A DNA stretch of 64,000 bases, taken from positions 38,511,920 through 38,575,919 of the forward strand of contig NC_079515.1 in the NCBI RefSeq assembly GCF_000801105.2, given 5' to 3'. A program made the position numbers and the translations under genes. Below the pieces are notes generated by a model. That model had not been told where the DNA came from and did no database searches. It saw nothing but the letters and a program-made list of their open reading frames with translations. The DNA is from Raphanus sativus (taxonomy: Eukaryota; Streptophyta; Magnoliopsida; Brassicales; Brassicaceae). Positions 22,851-34,250 of this stretch are shown here, piece after piece (the stretch's first letter is position 1; every line of letters begins with the position of its first letter).

Positions 22851-25315
22851 CTTCTTTACCAGATTTTTAATTTCTGCTGTTTAAAAGAACGTAATATTAT
22901 TATTCTTAAATTAGATTAAAAAGAAAAGTACAAGACACATGGTTCAATAAAAGCAAGACATGAAGAAGGCATAAATGTAATGTCTGAATATATGTTGTGA
23001 TGTATTTCTATAAACAGGTGGAGAATTAATAACCAAAGGAGAAGCATAATCAGAAACCTATTTCATGATATTTTACTGTTAACACTAATCGATAATCAGA
23101 GCTTTCATATGAACACAGAGAGCAAAAACCCACAAAAGATATTAATCAAACTCTTAAGTAAAAAAAAAAAGCTTCAGGCCAACCTCACAAGATCAATAAT
23201 TTTACTGTTTTTTTTAAGTTTCATTTATAGTTCAAATCTCAATATATAGTTCTTATGAATAGTGAAAGCTTTTTACCATCACAATCATCAACGAAGAGAT
23301 CGAAGATCCAATTTCAACACAACTCAACACATATAGACAACAGAGGGATCAACCCTTCAACACAGAAACAGTGATAAGACGCTAACATCAAAATAAGAAC
23401 ACTAAAAAAAAAAAGAAAAAACTAAAAGACAGAGAGAGAAGAGGAAAAGAACTGACCGTATAAGACAAGATCTTCTGAATTACTTATCTATCTTCTCAAG
23501 TTGAATCGCTGAAACTTAAAAGACAAACACACAGATCCTTAGAAACAGAGCCGAGATTCTTACACAACCTTTTATTCAGCTTCTCTCTTTCTTTCTCTCT
23601 TAAGTTAGGAAAATGAATGGATAGAGAATGGGTGGGTGTTCCGCAAAGGGGCATGTAGGCTGCTTCTGACAATAAATCAAAAGTGCCTAATTTTTTATTA
23701 CAACAAAGTGCAAAAAAGTTTGGTGTAGGGTACGTTGGGTCCCTGTCGTATTTATAGTGAAAGCAAGAGACTTTTCATGGACCCCACAGATGTGTCTAAA
23801 TATAAAAGGGTTTATGTTTTCTGGTACTACTGCGAGTAGGGGAAACAGTGTACTCGCGACTTGGAATGCACCAAGTGGCTATTTTCTGCCATAATGGGAT
23901 TCTCAAGCGTTCGCTTTTCCGATGCTTTTCGACGAATCAGAGACGCTCTTTTCTGGTGTATACTATTTGTTTTTGCATTTGCTCGCCATAGTGATGATAA
24001 ATATCTTTTATTTGCTTTGACCTTGCAAGAAAACCAAAATATCTTTATTTCCTTTTTCCGGTGGGCGTATAATAAAATATCTTTGGATTAGGAAAACACA
24101 AGATATTTTCGATGGGAAAGAAAGGCAAAACCAAGGAGTATCAGGTAAGTTAGATACGTATACGATGATGAGACCAGAAAGATTTTTTTAAAAATAGTAA
24201 TGAATTTATTATTGCAAGGGATGTAAACCAAAAAAAAAAGGAAAACACGAACATGCGATGAAAATCTTTGTTAGTTCTGGATGAATTTCATTAGAACTTT
24301 TTAACTTTAATACAAAACAAATGTTATACAAGTGTTTGAAAATTCAATCTCGCCTTATATACAAGTATTTTCTATATAAATATACTGTACCCTGTACAAT
24401 TTGTACCTAATTTATGTTTTTTTTTGTTATGTACCTAACTTATGTTTTATTTGCTCATATATATCTTCAATAATCGTTTTATTTTCTTTTCGTTTTTGGT
24501 TGGCTTTTAATTTAATTTTATAAAACATTAGAAGAACTAAACAAGAGGAACCCAAGCTTTAAGGTTAGTGTTTAATCAAAACGAATCACAAAAATAGTAA
24601 CTTCAAAAAAATAACTTATTGCTAGAAACATCATGAACTTAATTGGATAATCATTAAAAAATCTGCTTGAAACGTGAAAAACACTAATCAACGATGACGA
24701 AAGAAAAAAAAGAGGATAGAAGATAAAACGCACTGAAAGATTGGGAAAAGAAAAAGAAAAGGAACAAGATATTGAATGTGATGCTGAAATGTGAGTTGGA
24801 TAAGATTCTAAGACGATCCGAACTATCGTACAAAAACAATCGTATTCATTTCCCCAATAAGAGCTGACGGCACTCACTTATTTTTCTTAGATAACATTAG
24901 TTACTAACTTACTATTCCATGAGTGTCTTTTTAAAACGTAACACCACACTTTTCTCAATTATACATGCCACTCCCACCAATCAGAAATCATTAATAACAA
25001 TATTAAAATATCCCACTCCTAGGACGATATCATTAGCTGTTTGACATAAGGAGAATATCCCATGAGTTGACACAACCTAGCCTTTTAAACCAGAACCACT
25101 AAATGCTTAATGTTAAGGTTTTAAGATTTGCTGAAAAAAATAGTTTCTTAAAGAAATCATAAGAGGAAAGCATAGTGACATGTTTTTTTGATTCAGCTGA
25201 GCAAAAAAGTCTTAACAAAGAGCTACAACAATATGGGAAATAACGTGCAAAGATCCAAGCCCATACTATAGCAACAGTGTTGGGCCATGAGAAAAAAAGA
25301 CCTGACCTGAGAAGA
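22851..25315. other. COL9-like leader and promoter, then gene-poor DNA
   Basis: 22.85-23.6 kb looks like the COL9-like 5' leader: a donor-like ATACG|GTCAGT near 23455 (minus strand) suggests a leader intron. Beyond that, up to about 25.3 kb, I see only AT-rich sequence without coding character, repeats or structured elements. Confidence 0.5.
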
Positions 25316-26581
25316 TTAACCGTAAAGAGCTCGCCATGGACTTTCTTCTTCTTTTGATGTCTTTGATGCGTTCCACTTGATCCCGTCTCTTTCAAAAGTC
25401 AATCCGGTCCAACTAGCCACAAGCTCCCCTGTTTCATGGATCACCTGTGATGACAAATCACACATTAAGTTGAAATTCACCTTCTCTCAAATTTGACAAC
25501 AGACAGTGTACGACCCTGTTCGTTTGGCAGTCGCTGGCGACCAGTTTCAGCGACTAAAACTTGTTCGTTTTAATGTCACTAGCTTTGCGACCTGTGGCAG
25601 TGACCAGTCGCTAGCGATCAGCGACTTGAAATTTTAGCGATCAAATTAAATTTCTGCGATCAAAAACCTTAAAACTTGAAAATCGTAGCGTCGCGCGAAA
25701 ATCAAACGAACAAGCGACATCAAGTCGCAGCCGCTGGTCGCTGACTCTGGTCGTTAGCGACTGCCAAACGAACATGGCCTACGAGTGGATATACAATCAT
25801 TAAGAAAACTGTTACCTGAAGCTCTTCGTTTAGTGCTTTATGAGATACGCCACTACTTCTCTGCCCTATGAGAATAGATGTAGGCAAGCATTTGACACGA
25901 GCTAGATGAAGCAAGCACGACAAAGGCTCATGATGGATCTGCATCAACGGCGGCGGTTTCTCCACGCGAGTAGCAAACAGCCTGGCGGCCTCTGTTTCTG
26001 GACCAACATGAAAGTAACGAAGACTAGCTACTTTTCTGCTGCTTGCTTCAAGGGACTTGTTATTGAACTTAAGCTTAGATGCCGGCACAAAGAAAGGAGC
26101 CACAATAGTCGATGCTGCTTCCCTTGTAATCATGTCAAGCAGTTCGTTCATTGCACACACTAGTGCAGGAGGTTCATAGCTTCGCAACAGAAAAACAGAG
26201 ACCTAACAAACCACAATTAACAGTCAATCTTCAGCTTAACTATAGATAGAGAGCCAATAACTAACTTTCACTTCTCTCATATAAGCAAAAACTCGATTTA
26301 AACCTGGTAAGCTCCGTCTTCATCTACGAAGTGAACGACGCTCCCGCCGTCTTCGACGCCGTAATTAACCAACGGAAGCTGGATCTGCTCTTCCCTGCAG
26401 ATGAATTTTACAGTGTTAGTGAGCCGAAAAAGACGAGCTGGGGAAATAGAGGGAGGAGGAATCAGTTTTTTTACAGTTTACGAAGAGAGGAGGTTGGATT
26501 AGGGTTCAAAGCATCGGCGATGGTCGCCGCGAATCCATCGGAGTCCTTCCAGAGGAGAACAATCTTCTCCGCTACTTTCAT
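25316..26581 (-). CDS. Proteasome-assembly-chaperone-like protein (At3g07640-like), frame doubtful in exon 1
   Basis: Possible PAC1/PSMG1-type chaperone that would help build the 20S proteasome alpha ring; this is a tentative match based on the C-terminal pattern, not a firm call. Coding segments: about 26394-26581, then 26304-26394, 25816-26202 and 25316-25444; the last three join cleanly. The start reads MKVAEKIVLLWKDSDGF. After 36 codons an in-frame TAA occurs (26471-26473), while the next residues of the conserved protein resume two bases out of frame (LIPPPSIS, LFRLTNTVKFIC). Either two bases were inserted in an A-run or a very short 44-base intron is used. The gene contains a 266-bp MITE in its last intron. 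The last exon ends SPWRALYG. Confidence 0.6.
25514..25779. mobile_element. MITE with long terminal inverted repeats, in an intron
   Basis: The left end TGTTCGTTTGGCAGTCGCT and right end AGCGACTGCCAAACGAACA are near-perfect inverted repeats of about 28 bases, continuing into CGACCAG and its complement. The flanks share TACGA (25509-25513 and 25780-25784), a candidate target duplication. The interior repeats the GCGACT/AGTCGC phrase several times in both orientations, so the whole element can fold. It lies in the last intron of the proteasome-chaperone-like gene, close to the donor. No coding capacity. Confidence 0.85.
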
Positions 26582-27116
26582 CGCCGTCGTCGAAAGAGAG
26601 TGTTTGATCTAAGCTTCTGAGTTCTGAGGATTCAGCGAGCTGTTTCAGCTTATCGCGCAAGACGCAACTTTTTTTTTGGCGTTATAGTCCCTCTATTTTC
26701 TAAATACTGATGAAATTGACATTAAGTTTTGTATTAATTCAATTTTGGGCCATCGTCAGTCTCTATTAAAGGATGCAATAGAACACAAAAGTATATAGGT
26801 TCTTTCCTTCTTGTTTTTGATATCTGACTATTCTTTACTTCTAAAACAACAAAGCCTCATCTTCTAAAGAAGAAACAGTGCAAAACAGAAACAGAATATT
26901 TAAAGAGAAACTGGAGACACAAGAGCAATCACAGGGTCTCGCAAGTTGCACTGGTGACTCCTCGGACGTCACCCTATGGATCTGCGTAACATAGTTTTTC
27001 AGGTCCTAAAGAAGAAAAAAAATGAAGTAGGTGAGTTTTGACAGTCTCAGAGATTTGATGTTTTGTTCTGTAATTTGCAATGCAAACCAATGAACTAACT
27101 TTGTTGTTGGGAATAA

Positions 27117-29191
27117 TTAGAGCATTGTAGTGTCCACTGGGTAGCTTCCCAGCACCCTCAAAAAGGTAGCAAATTCCTGTGAGATTTAAAAAAAAAAACA
27201 AGAGACTTAGTTACATTCTACTTCACCGTGTGTGTTTCCAGACCAAGTAAAGAAAAAAAAAGCCAAAGGTTTTTACCTCGAGATGCCTAAGTGCGTTTTG
27301 AGCAACTTCATCAGCCATAGATGCTTCGAAATCCACATAGAAAAGATAATCAAAGTATCTGCCATGCAACAAAAGAAAAAAACAGAGAAAATCCTTCATC
27401 ATGGTTCAGAAACTGTCGAGATATGGTACAAGAGTCAAAGTGAGTGGGTTTGTGAGGGGAAGTTACTTTAGCCCTCCAGATGCTCGTAGAGGGTTTTTCC
27501 TTAAAGGCCGGCTTTCCATCTGACCAAACCCACAAGGAACTGATTGTTACCGATGAGAACCAGACTCCCTTCAAACAAACAAAGGTGGCACAAATTGAAA
27601 AAGGAAGATTTGAATGTACTAATTAACTGACCTTTGTGAGATTGATTTGCCTAAGTGCAAACACGGCAAGTGCTTTGAAAAGCATTCCAGGTCCTTCCTC
27701 TAACGAGAAAACTATACTTGTCTACAAGAAGATCAAAGTCAAACTTATCCATCAGAGAAAGAACAAATGGCCAAAATTAAAATTGGGACTTGGGAGCTCT
27801 CACCTTAAAAAGCCTGTTAGTTCCAGGTATAATAGGCTCCCTTGCGAGCATCAGAAACCTTGTAACGTTATCAGAGTCATCCTAAATTGATTGAACTTCA
27901 CAAATCAAATAAAACCACAAGTGTAAAATCATGGTAAAAAAAGGCATTGGAAAACTCTATAAACCTGGATATCTTCAGCAACTACATTTAATCCATATAT
28001 CTCAGCAGCTTTGGCGCTAGCAACTGCTGCTGCATCACTTAAACCTTCGAATGCAATTAGCTGCAAAAATTAATAAGCTCCTATAGTTAAAAGCTAACGA
28101 GTATTATATTAATCAATCATTACTTGAATGAAGAACTTACCTTTGCAGCACCAGCAGTGTCATCTACTGCTTCTCTCACCAATCCCAATCTAGTCAACGT
28201 GTTTTCACACTGAGCAAGAGCCTGACCCCAAAAGCAAAGTCCAAGTCTTTTAGTTTCATACTAAGAGAGACGGGGAAAAAAAATAAAGAATCTAACAATA
28301 CTATACCTGTGGATGGCTTAACACCCTTTTCAGACCGTCAAGAGTTACACCGTGGTTAGCCAACAAACAGTGACGAACAGCTAACTTGACTTCCCCAACA
28401 ATGTGCAAATTGTGTCTCAGCAAAAGATCGTAGTTTCTATGGATGCTTCCACCTAAAGAGTTCTCAATCGGCAATACCGCTCGGTCAACAAGCCACCGCT
28501 CAACCGCCTAAAAAAACGAAGAACAAAGTTTTTCGATGTGGTGTAATAGAAAAAACCAAGGCTCAAAAAGTTAGTTGTCGTTGGTGTAAAGATTTCAAAA
28601 ACCTCAAAAGCAGTGTCAAACTGTTCGCAGGGAACAGCTTCGCAATTTGGATATGCCTTCTCAGCTGCTGACTCACTGTACGCACCTCTTACTCCCTATT
28701 ATATAACCTCGGACGTAAACGAAACGATTAATATTTTAAAAAATCGGTCCGCCTAATCAATAATCCCCTGTAAAGCAATTACTGCATAGTAATTTTTTTA
28801 TTTATTTAATTACCTGATAGGCTACACGAACACGGGAGCCGTTAGAGACGGTTTCCGCTAGCTGGTTTGATGATAACGGCTCTGATATATTTTTTTTTTT
28901 AAAAACAGACAGAACACAAAGACAAACACATCCGTTATCAACAATGTCCTATGCTAAATGTCTCAGGAAAGTTGGATTCGAATTCGTACTAGGAAGGAGA
29001 GGTGAGTCTTCTTTGCCATGTTCGTTGCCTTCACGGAGTGACGCCGATAGGGATGTGAAACGGCGTCGCTGCGAAGGTCTGAAGCTGGATCGGATGATGG
29101 CGTTTGGATTGCCGTTGGATTTTGAGATGTTTCTGGAGGTAGTTCCGGTGTGGAGATGAGTGGCGGGTAATCGAACAGTGTGCACCGCCAT
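27117..29191 (-). CDS. ADT2: Arogenate dehydratase 2
   Basis: Plastid enzyme converting arogenate (and in part prephenate) to phenylalanine in the shikimate-derived pathway. Eleven exons join in frame: 28990-29191, 28814-28881, 28603-28695, 28307-28507, 28141-28221, 27965-28060, 27804-27881, 27632-27721, 27467-27519, 27277-27358 and 27117-27176 (367 residues). The first exon encodes a Ser/Arg-rich chloroplast transit peptide. The prephenate-dehydratase domain includes [23 protein letters not shown], and the catalytic TRF motif in DNVTRFLML. The ACT regulatory domain has [13 protein letters not shown] and an ESRP phenylalanine-binding motif (preceded by Met where Ile is usual), ending [12 protein letters not shown]. 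Family length is about 380. It matches At3g07630 by memory and order. Feedback control by Phe is known for the family. Confidence 0.94.
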
Positions 29192-30591
29192 TGATGTCGA
29201 CGTCACGGAGGATGAAGAAGAGAAGTAAAACTGAGAGACGAATCAGAAGACGACAGTTTTTTTACGGCGTTTATTAGATGAGACGCATTTATGGGAGTTG
29301 ACCATAGTGGGCCACATTATTATTCACTAGAAAAGGTTTCTTTCAATTATGTTAATGGGCTATACTATATCGGCCCATGAAACCTTTTATTTCTATTCTT
29401 CCTTTTTATTGATTTGAGGTTTGTGATAAATGTTTCAAACATCAATATTTTATGCTTGTGTTAAGGTATACGTTGTTGTTGTTTTTATTTGATTAGAAAC
29501 AATAATTATGGTTCTATATGTTGAAAGAGTATTTGTTTATATATATTGATATATGTTGAAAAAAAATATTTTTAGAGGCATATATTGGTATGATCCTCCA
29601 AAAAGATATGATCTGATGTGCTTAATATTATACATTCTATCTGGTTAAGAAGCTTGAATATTAAAACTGTTACTTATGATTGTTGATGCCAATAATGAGT
29701 TGAGCAATCTTTCTCGTGCAGCCACTGTCACTGACTCACACTGGTTAGACAACTAGAACCATTTGTTGTTGTTTTTTAGATTTGACTGTTTCATAAAACT
29801 GGAATATCGAATATGACTACCGACCATACATATTGCAGGTCAAGCATATAGTATTTGATTAAATACAAATTGATTACAGGTTAGCAGTCAAACCAATCTT
29901 ATTTTTTGATTAAGTAGGAAGAAAGAGGGAAACATACACCCAAGAGGAGAGACCAAGACTCTTGGACACACTTGTTCCATTAATTGTTACGTATATGCAC
30001 AACTGGGTGATAAAGTTATTAATCATCTTAATGCAGATATTGACTTTAAACTATAATTCTTGAGCCATACGTAATATATAAAACCTTCTTCACCAAAAAT
30101 ATTACCTATTTAACTTTTTGACGCAATAAAAAAACGGATTTTTATAGTGTTTGAAATTTGTTTATACGTAAGCACAACTGGTTTGTTTTTAATAATTTAT
30201 CAATCATCATTGTGCAGATATTAACCAGACGTATATTTCTGAGCCATACATTATACATATAATATAAAAACTATTAAACAACGGTATATACTATATATTA
30301 ATATTTGACCCAATCAAACAACGATTTTTTATAATATAAAGAGCTGACAATAAGCTTGTCCAAGTCGGCAACTAGAACCAATAAAACACGTAAGGGAACG
30401 ATATGAAGTCGAAATTCAAACTATCCTATTCCGTTGGTACATGACTATGACTCATAGAACAAATTTAAAAAGTATAAAACCAACCACTTACCCAGCAACT
30501 TCTAAGCAAAGTCCCAACGAATATATAAAGCGAACTCTCAAGCTAATCATCTCTGATCATTCACAATACCGGGCGTGAAGAAGACAAGAAC
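29192..30591. other. Intergenic region with a divergent duplication
   Basis: Holds the ADT2 promoter and the HIPP promoter. No gene seen. Two similar blocks (about 29985-30130 and 30160-30305) share ordered phrases such as GCACAACTGG, TGCAGATATT and GAGCCATAC, indicating an old tandem duplication in the HIPP upstream region. A TATATAA motif near 30522 suits the HIPP start at 30592. Confidence 0.55.
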
Positions 30592-31188
30592 ATGGAGGTA
30601 TTTATGCTACTCAATAACAAGTACTAACTTGGATACTCTCTTGTGTGTGTGTGTGTTTGAAAGAGTCTTCTCTTGTTATGTTAAAGAGGTTTTCTAATCG
30701 TGTGCAGCAAAAGATCCTGATAAGAGTCTCTATGACTGATGATAAGACACGAGCAAAGGCAATGAAAACTGCCGTTCAGTTCAAAGGTTAACAACGATTT
30801 AGAAAACCATACAGAATTCAATTCTCATAATTTTTACAGAATCGAAAAGAGCTAATATTGCAATGGTTTTATAGGCGTGTCAGGTGCGGAAATAAAGGGA
30901 GATCACAGGAACCAGATTGAAGTGACCGGTGTTGAAGTCGATATGATCTGTCTAACCAACACACTAAGAAAGAAGGTAGCCTTTGCGGAGCTTGTAAGCG
31001 TAAACAAAGTTGAACCACCCAAGAAACCCGAGGAGAAAAAACCAGAGCCATGTTATCAACCATGGCATTATGCCGTATATGGTGTGCCATCTTCCTATCC
31101 ACACCCGTGTGATCCCTACGGGTATAACGGGAAGGGCTATACCGAGGAACCCGTCTACAATCAAGAACCCAATTGCAATATCATGTGA
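30592..31188 (+). CDS. HIPP16: Heavy-metal-associated isoprenylated plant protein (HMA-like, CaaX)
   Basis: HIPP proteins combine a ferredoxin-like HMA fold with C-terminal prenylation and act in metal or stress responses at membranes. Exons 30592-30597, 30708-30786 and 30875-31188 join in frame (132 residues). The HMA fold is evident (ILIRVSMTDDKTRAKAMK, GVSGAEIKGDHRNQIEVTG), but the CxxC metal-binding pair is absent: the loop reads MTDDKTRAK. A Pro/Lys linker (PPKKPEEKKPEP) and a Tyr/Pro-rich tail lead to CNIM, a CaaX box suited to farnesylation. The first exon is only ATG GAG, chosen because its donor phase fits. It resembles At3g07600, which I recall as HIPP16; the symbol is less sure than the family. 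Confidence 0.85.
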
Positions 31189-31280
31189 GAAGACTAATGG
31201 AAGAGACAACACAGTGTTCTTTAGTACTTGTATATTATGATATTTAAAATAATATATTATACATTTTTAGTAAATTGTTA

Positions 31281-31345
31281 TACTCCCTCCATTTCAAATA
31301 TAAGATGTTTTAGAAGTTTATGTTGTTTCAAAATATATGATGTTT
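31281..31345. mobile_element. Single end of a CTCCCTCC-type MITE
   Basis: TACTCCCTCCATTTCAAA followed by TATAAGATGTTTTAG is the widely known terminal repeat of plant DNA-transposon MITEs. I could not find the opposite inverted end nearby, so this is a remnant or a strongly decayed copy. It lies in the 3' flank of the HIPP gene. Confidence 0.5.
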
Positions 31346-31991
31346 TGAGTTTTTAAAGAGAGAGTACAAACAAGAATAATAACCTTCCCACGACACAAGA
31401 AGTATCCACCATAATTTCTTGATGTAAGAAAGGTTCTCTAATGTTCATTAAGGTAACTTGCTTCACACGACAAATGTTTTTACTCTTGTTCTTAATGTAA
31501 CAAAACTTCTTTGTTCTACCTATACATAGAAAACGAATTCAAAAGACAAATATTTTATTAATACAAGAAAATTTATGAGTACATTCATTTCCTTCTAAGC
31601 TAACATCTCAGCATCATCTGTAGGAGGATATAGCTCATGGAATCTCAAAACCTTTCAGCTTGAAACCAATTTTACACACAGACTTTTACCATTAACAGTA
31701 GAAATCTATTCACATCCTAAACGACACAATACAACTCTACTCACATGTATCAATTCACCATTTGCTAAAAAAACAAAAAAAAAAAAAAACATCCAGAGAC
31801 GACTGAAACTGCAGAAGAGACTAGTAGTAACTCTATGGCAAGTAGAAAACCTGCATCTCATCATCCATTACGAGTGGGAACTCTCTCTACATCCCACGAT
31901 TTATTTCCTTTTCTTCACTGATCCTGGTGTGTGTGAAGAGAGTACCTTTTTTGGTCAGAACCAAACCATAGATGGGCTCTATAGTAACCCA

Positions 31992-33835
31992 TCACGACTT
32001 CTTTTGATGGGGCGGGCGAGGGAGGATTGAATTAGCCAGCTCTTCGTTCACCTTCACAGGAAGAGGTGGCATCTGCTTCATAACCTCTGGCAAGTCATTC
32101 AAGCTGCAACAACAAATTGTTCAATCAAGTAGATAATAAAGAATGACATAGAAATGATCATCATCTATAGATATATTGAATGAACGTATTACTCGTTCAA
32201 GATTGAGAGGATATTGTCCCTCGCTTTGCACAAGATATTGACGTTCTCATGTATCTGCAAATGGGAAGAAACAGTCTCTGAGAAGAAACAAATCCAGCGA
32301 ACTATACAAGCTGGAAAAGTGGGAAGTTGCATTCACCTGGAAAGCTGAGAAGTTTGTGGAAACTTGGTTGAACATCTGAGCATTTTGTTCGAGAAGATCT
32401 CCACTCACGCCACCAATAGCTGCAAAGAAGACAAGAAGACACCATTTAATGTTTCTTCTAATCCATTCTAAGATAATTTAACCTCAAAAGAAAAAAGAAA
32501 AAAGAAAAACTAGGATTCTTGGACAAAAATCAAACCTTTATATGAAATACCATCATCAGTATCTAAAGGCATCATAGGAGGAGGATATGAAGGACCATTC
32601 GGATGCACATTCATGTGAGATGAGGACTTGGCTGAAGAGTCTGTAGTCTTTTCCTGCCAAGCAAATATGTGAAGACAGAGATATTCATTTGCTGATTTAG
32701 ACTTCTAAACACATCATAAGACGACACATTGCCCAATGAACTTTAACCATCCAAAATCACAAGTTAATGGCTAAAATTTCAAGTAGTTACACACTAGAAG
32801 AACCCAATCTTCCTTTTATTTATAGCTTCACTATGGCTATCACCGCCCCAGAGATTGTGAAGCTATAGAGTACAGACAATTTATTAATGGTTTAAACTTT
32901 TTTTTTTTTTTTTACAAATTTGGGGACGTTTTTTTTTCCTTCAATATGAATATTATTAACTTTAATTTTATTAAATTTTGGGGACGTTTATATATATAAT
33001 TTTTCCCCAAATTTTTGTGGGTAATAGACCAATGCTTCACTAGCCTATACACTCAGGACCGGCCATGCTTCACGCTAGTATAAAAAAAACCGCGCACATG
33101 AATCAAAATTCAACATACTTTCTTATCTTTGCTCTTCCTTGAAGAATGATCATCTTTTCTACGCTTTCCATTTTCCTTTTTCTGTAAATCCATCAATCAA
33201 CTAATGAATAAAGCCAACAGTGAAGAAGAGTAACTAAGAAAAGTAGCAAAAACTGATAAAACTTACAGTCATCCATCTACAACGTAAAGCAACATCTCTA
33301 ACAGTTTTATCCTTCATTTTCATCGCAATCTTGGCATAACGAACAATTGTAGGCTCTGACGCGTACCTGTATATATATATATATAAACACCAATCATTAA
33401 CAAGACTCATACAAAAAAAAAACTCCTAGCCATATATATATATATATACCACTCATACTCCAATCAAATCACAATACATATCATTTAAACCTGAAACTAC
33501 ATTAAAAAAAAAGAAAAAACTTTAAACACATCCAAAAGACCACTGCTAACAATTCAGACACAGCTAAAGTCAGATACTTTCACATCAAAAACGAAGAAGC
33601 GATAGAAAGGAGGATACTTTGCGAGCAAATCTTCCAATAGAGATTGCTCCTCATGAGTCCAATCCACAGAGATCCCTGGATTATGCCTCAACGCGCTTAT
33701 CGTCTCTGAATTATCCACCGCCGCCTTATTACCACCATTATCCACAGCACCATTCGCCGGAGATGAAGACGTCACCTTCTGAGCCGCCGACGAACCTTCC
33801 TGATTGTTCCCCGGCGGATTCGCACTCGCCGCCAT
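31992..33835 (-). CDS. DUF3755 nuclear protein (At3g07565-like)
   Basis: Plant protein of unknown function with a SANT/Myb-like helix region. The first four exons were traced: 33618-33835, 33267-33366, 33119-33181 and 32536-32653; further exons follow to the stop at 31992-31994. The product starts MAASANPPGNN, has a conserved WTHEEQSLLEDLLAKYAS segment followed by IVRYAKIAMKMKDKTVRDVA and CRWM, then a basic linker (KKENGKRRKDDHSSRKSK, probable nuclear signal), a Pro/Met-rich part, and helical ends (LEQNAQMFNQVSTNF; ILSILNDLNDLPEVM). The tryptophan and helix pattern suggests a DNA- or chromatin-associated role; that is inference. An intron around 32.7-33.1 kb contains unusual T-runs and GGGGACG repeats. 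Order agrees with At3g07565. Confidence 0.85.
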
Positions 33836-34165
33836 CAAAATCCGCTTCCTTTCCTCAAAGATAACACAGAAGAGTGTCAAATTCGGACAATTCCGGGATT
33901 CAGACAAGACTGCGCCGGGACAAGAACCAAGAGAAAGAGATTGGAGAGATAATAATAATCCGACCGCCTACTAATGGAATCTTTTGTAATAAAATTTTTA
34001 AAATTTCATATTTATCCTTTATCGGCTTTTCTTTTCTATTTTAGTTATTAGGTGGCTTTTTTTGGATAAGATCGGAACTATAGGGGCTGAAATATAATAT
34101 AACCTAAAAGAAGAAAGTAATCCTTTTGTTTTCTCCTCTCATTTCGAGGTCCCTCCTCATCTGTC

Positions 34166-34192
34166 TTCTCTCTCTCTCTCTCTCTCTCTCTC
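34166..34192. repeat. (TC)n tract in the PEX13 leader
   Basis: A run of CT dinucleotides about 60 bases upstream of the PEX13 start, in the likely 5' leader. Confidence 0.85.
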
Positions 34193-34250
34193 CGCGCTTG
34201 AGGTAAGGCGTCGGAGATTACCAAAAAAAATATCTCGAATCCTCTCCGTC

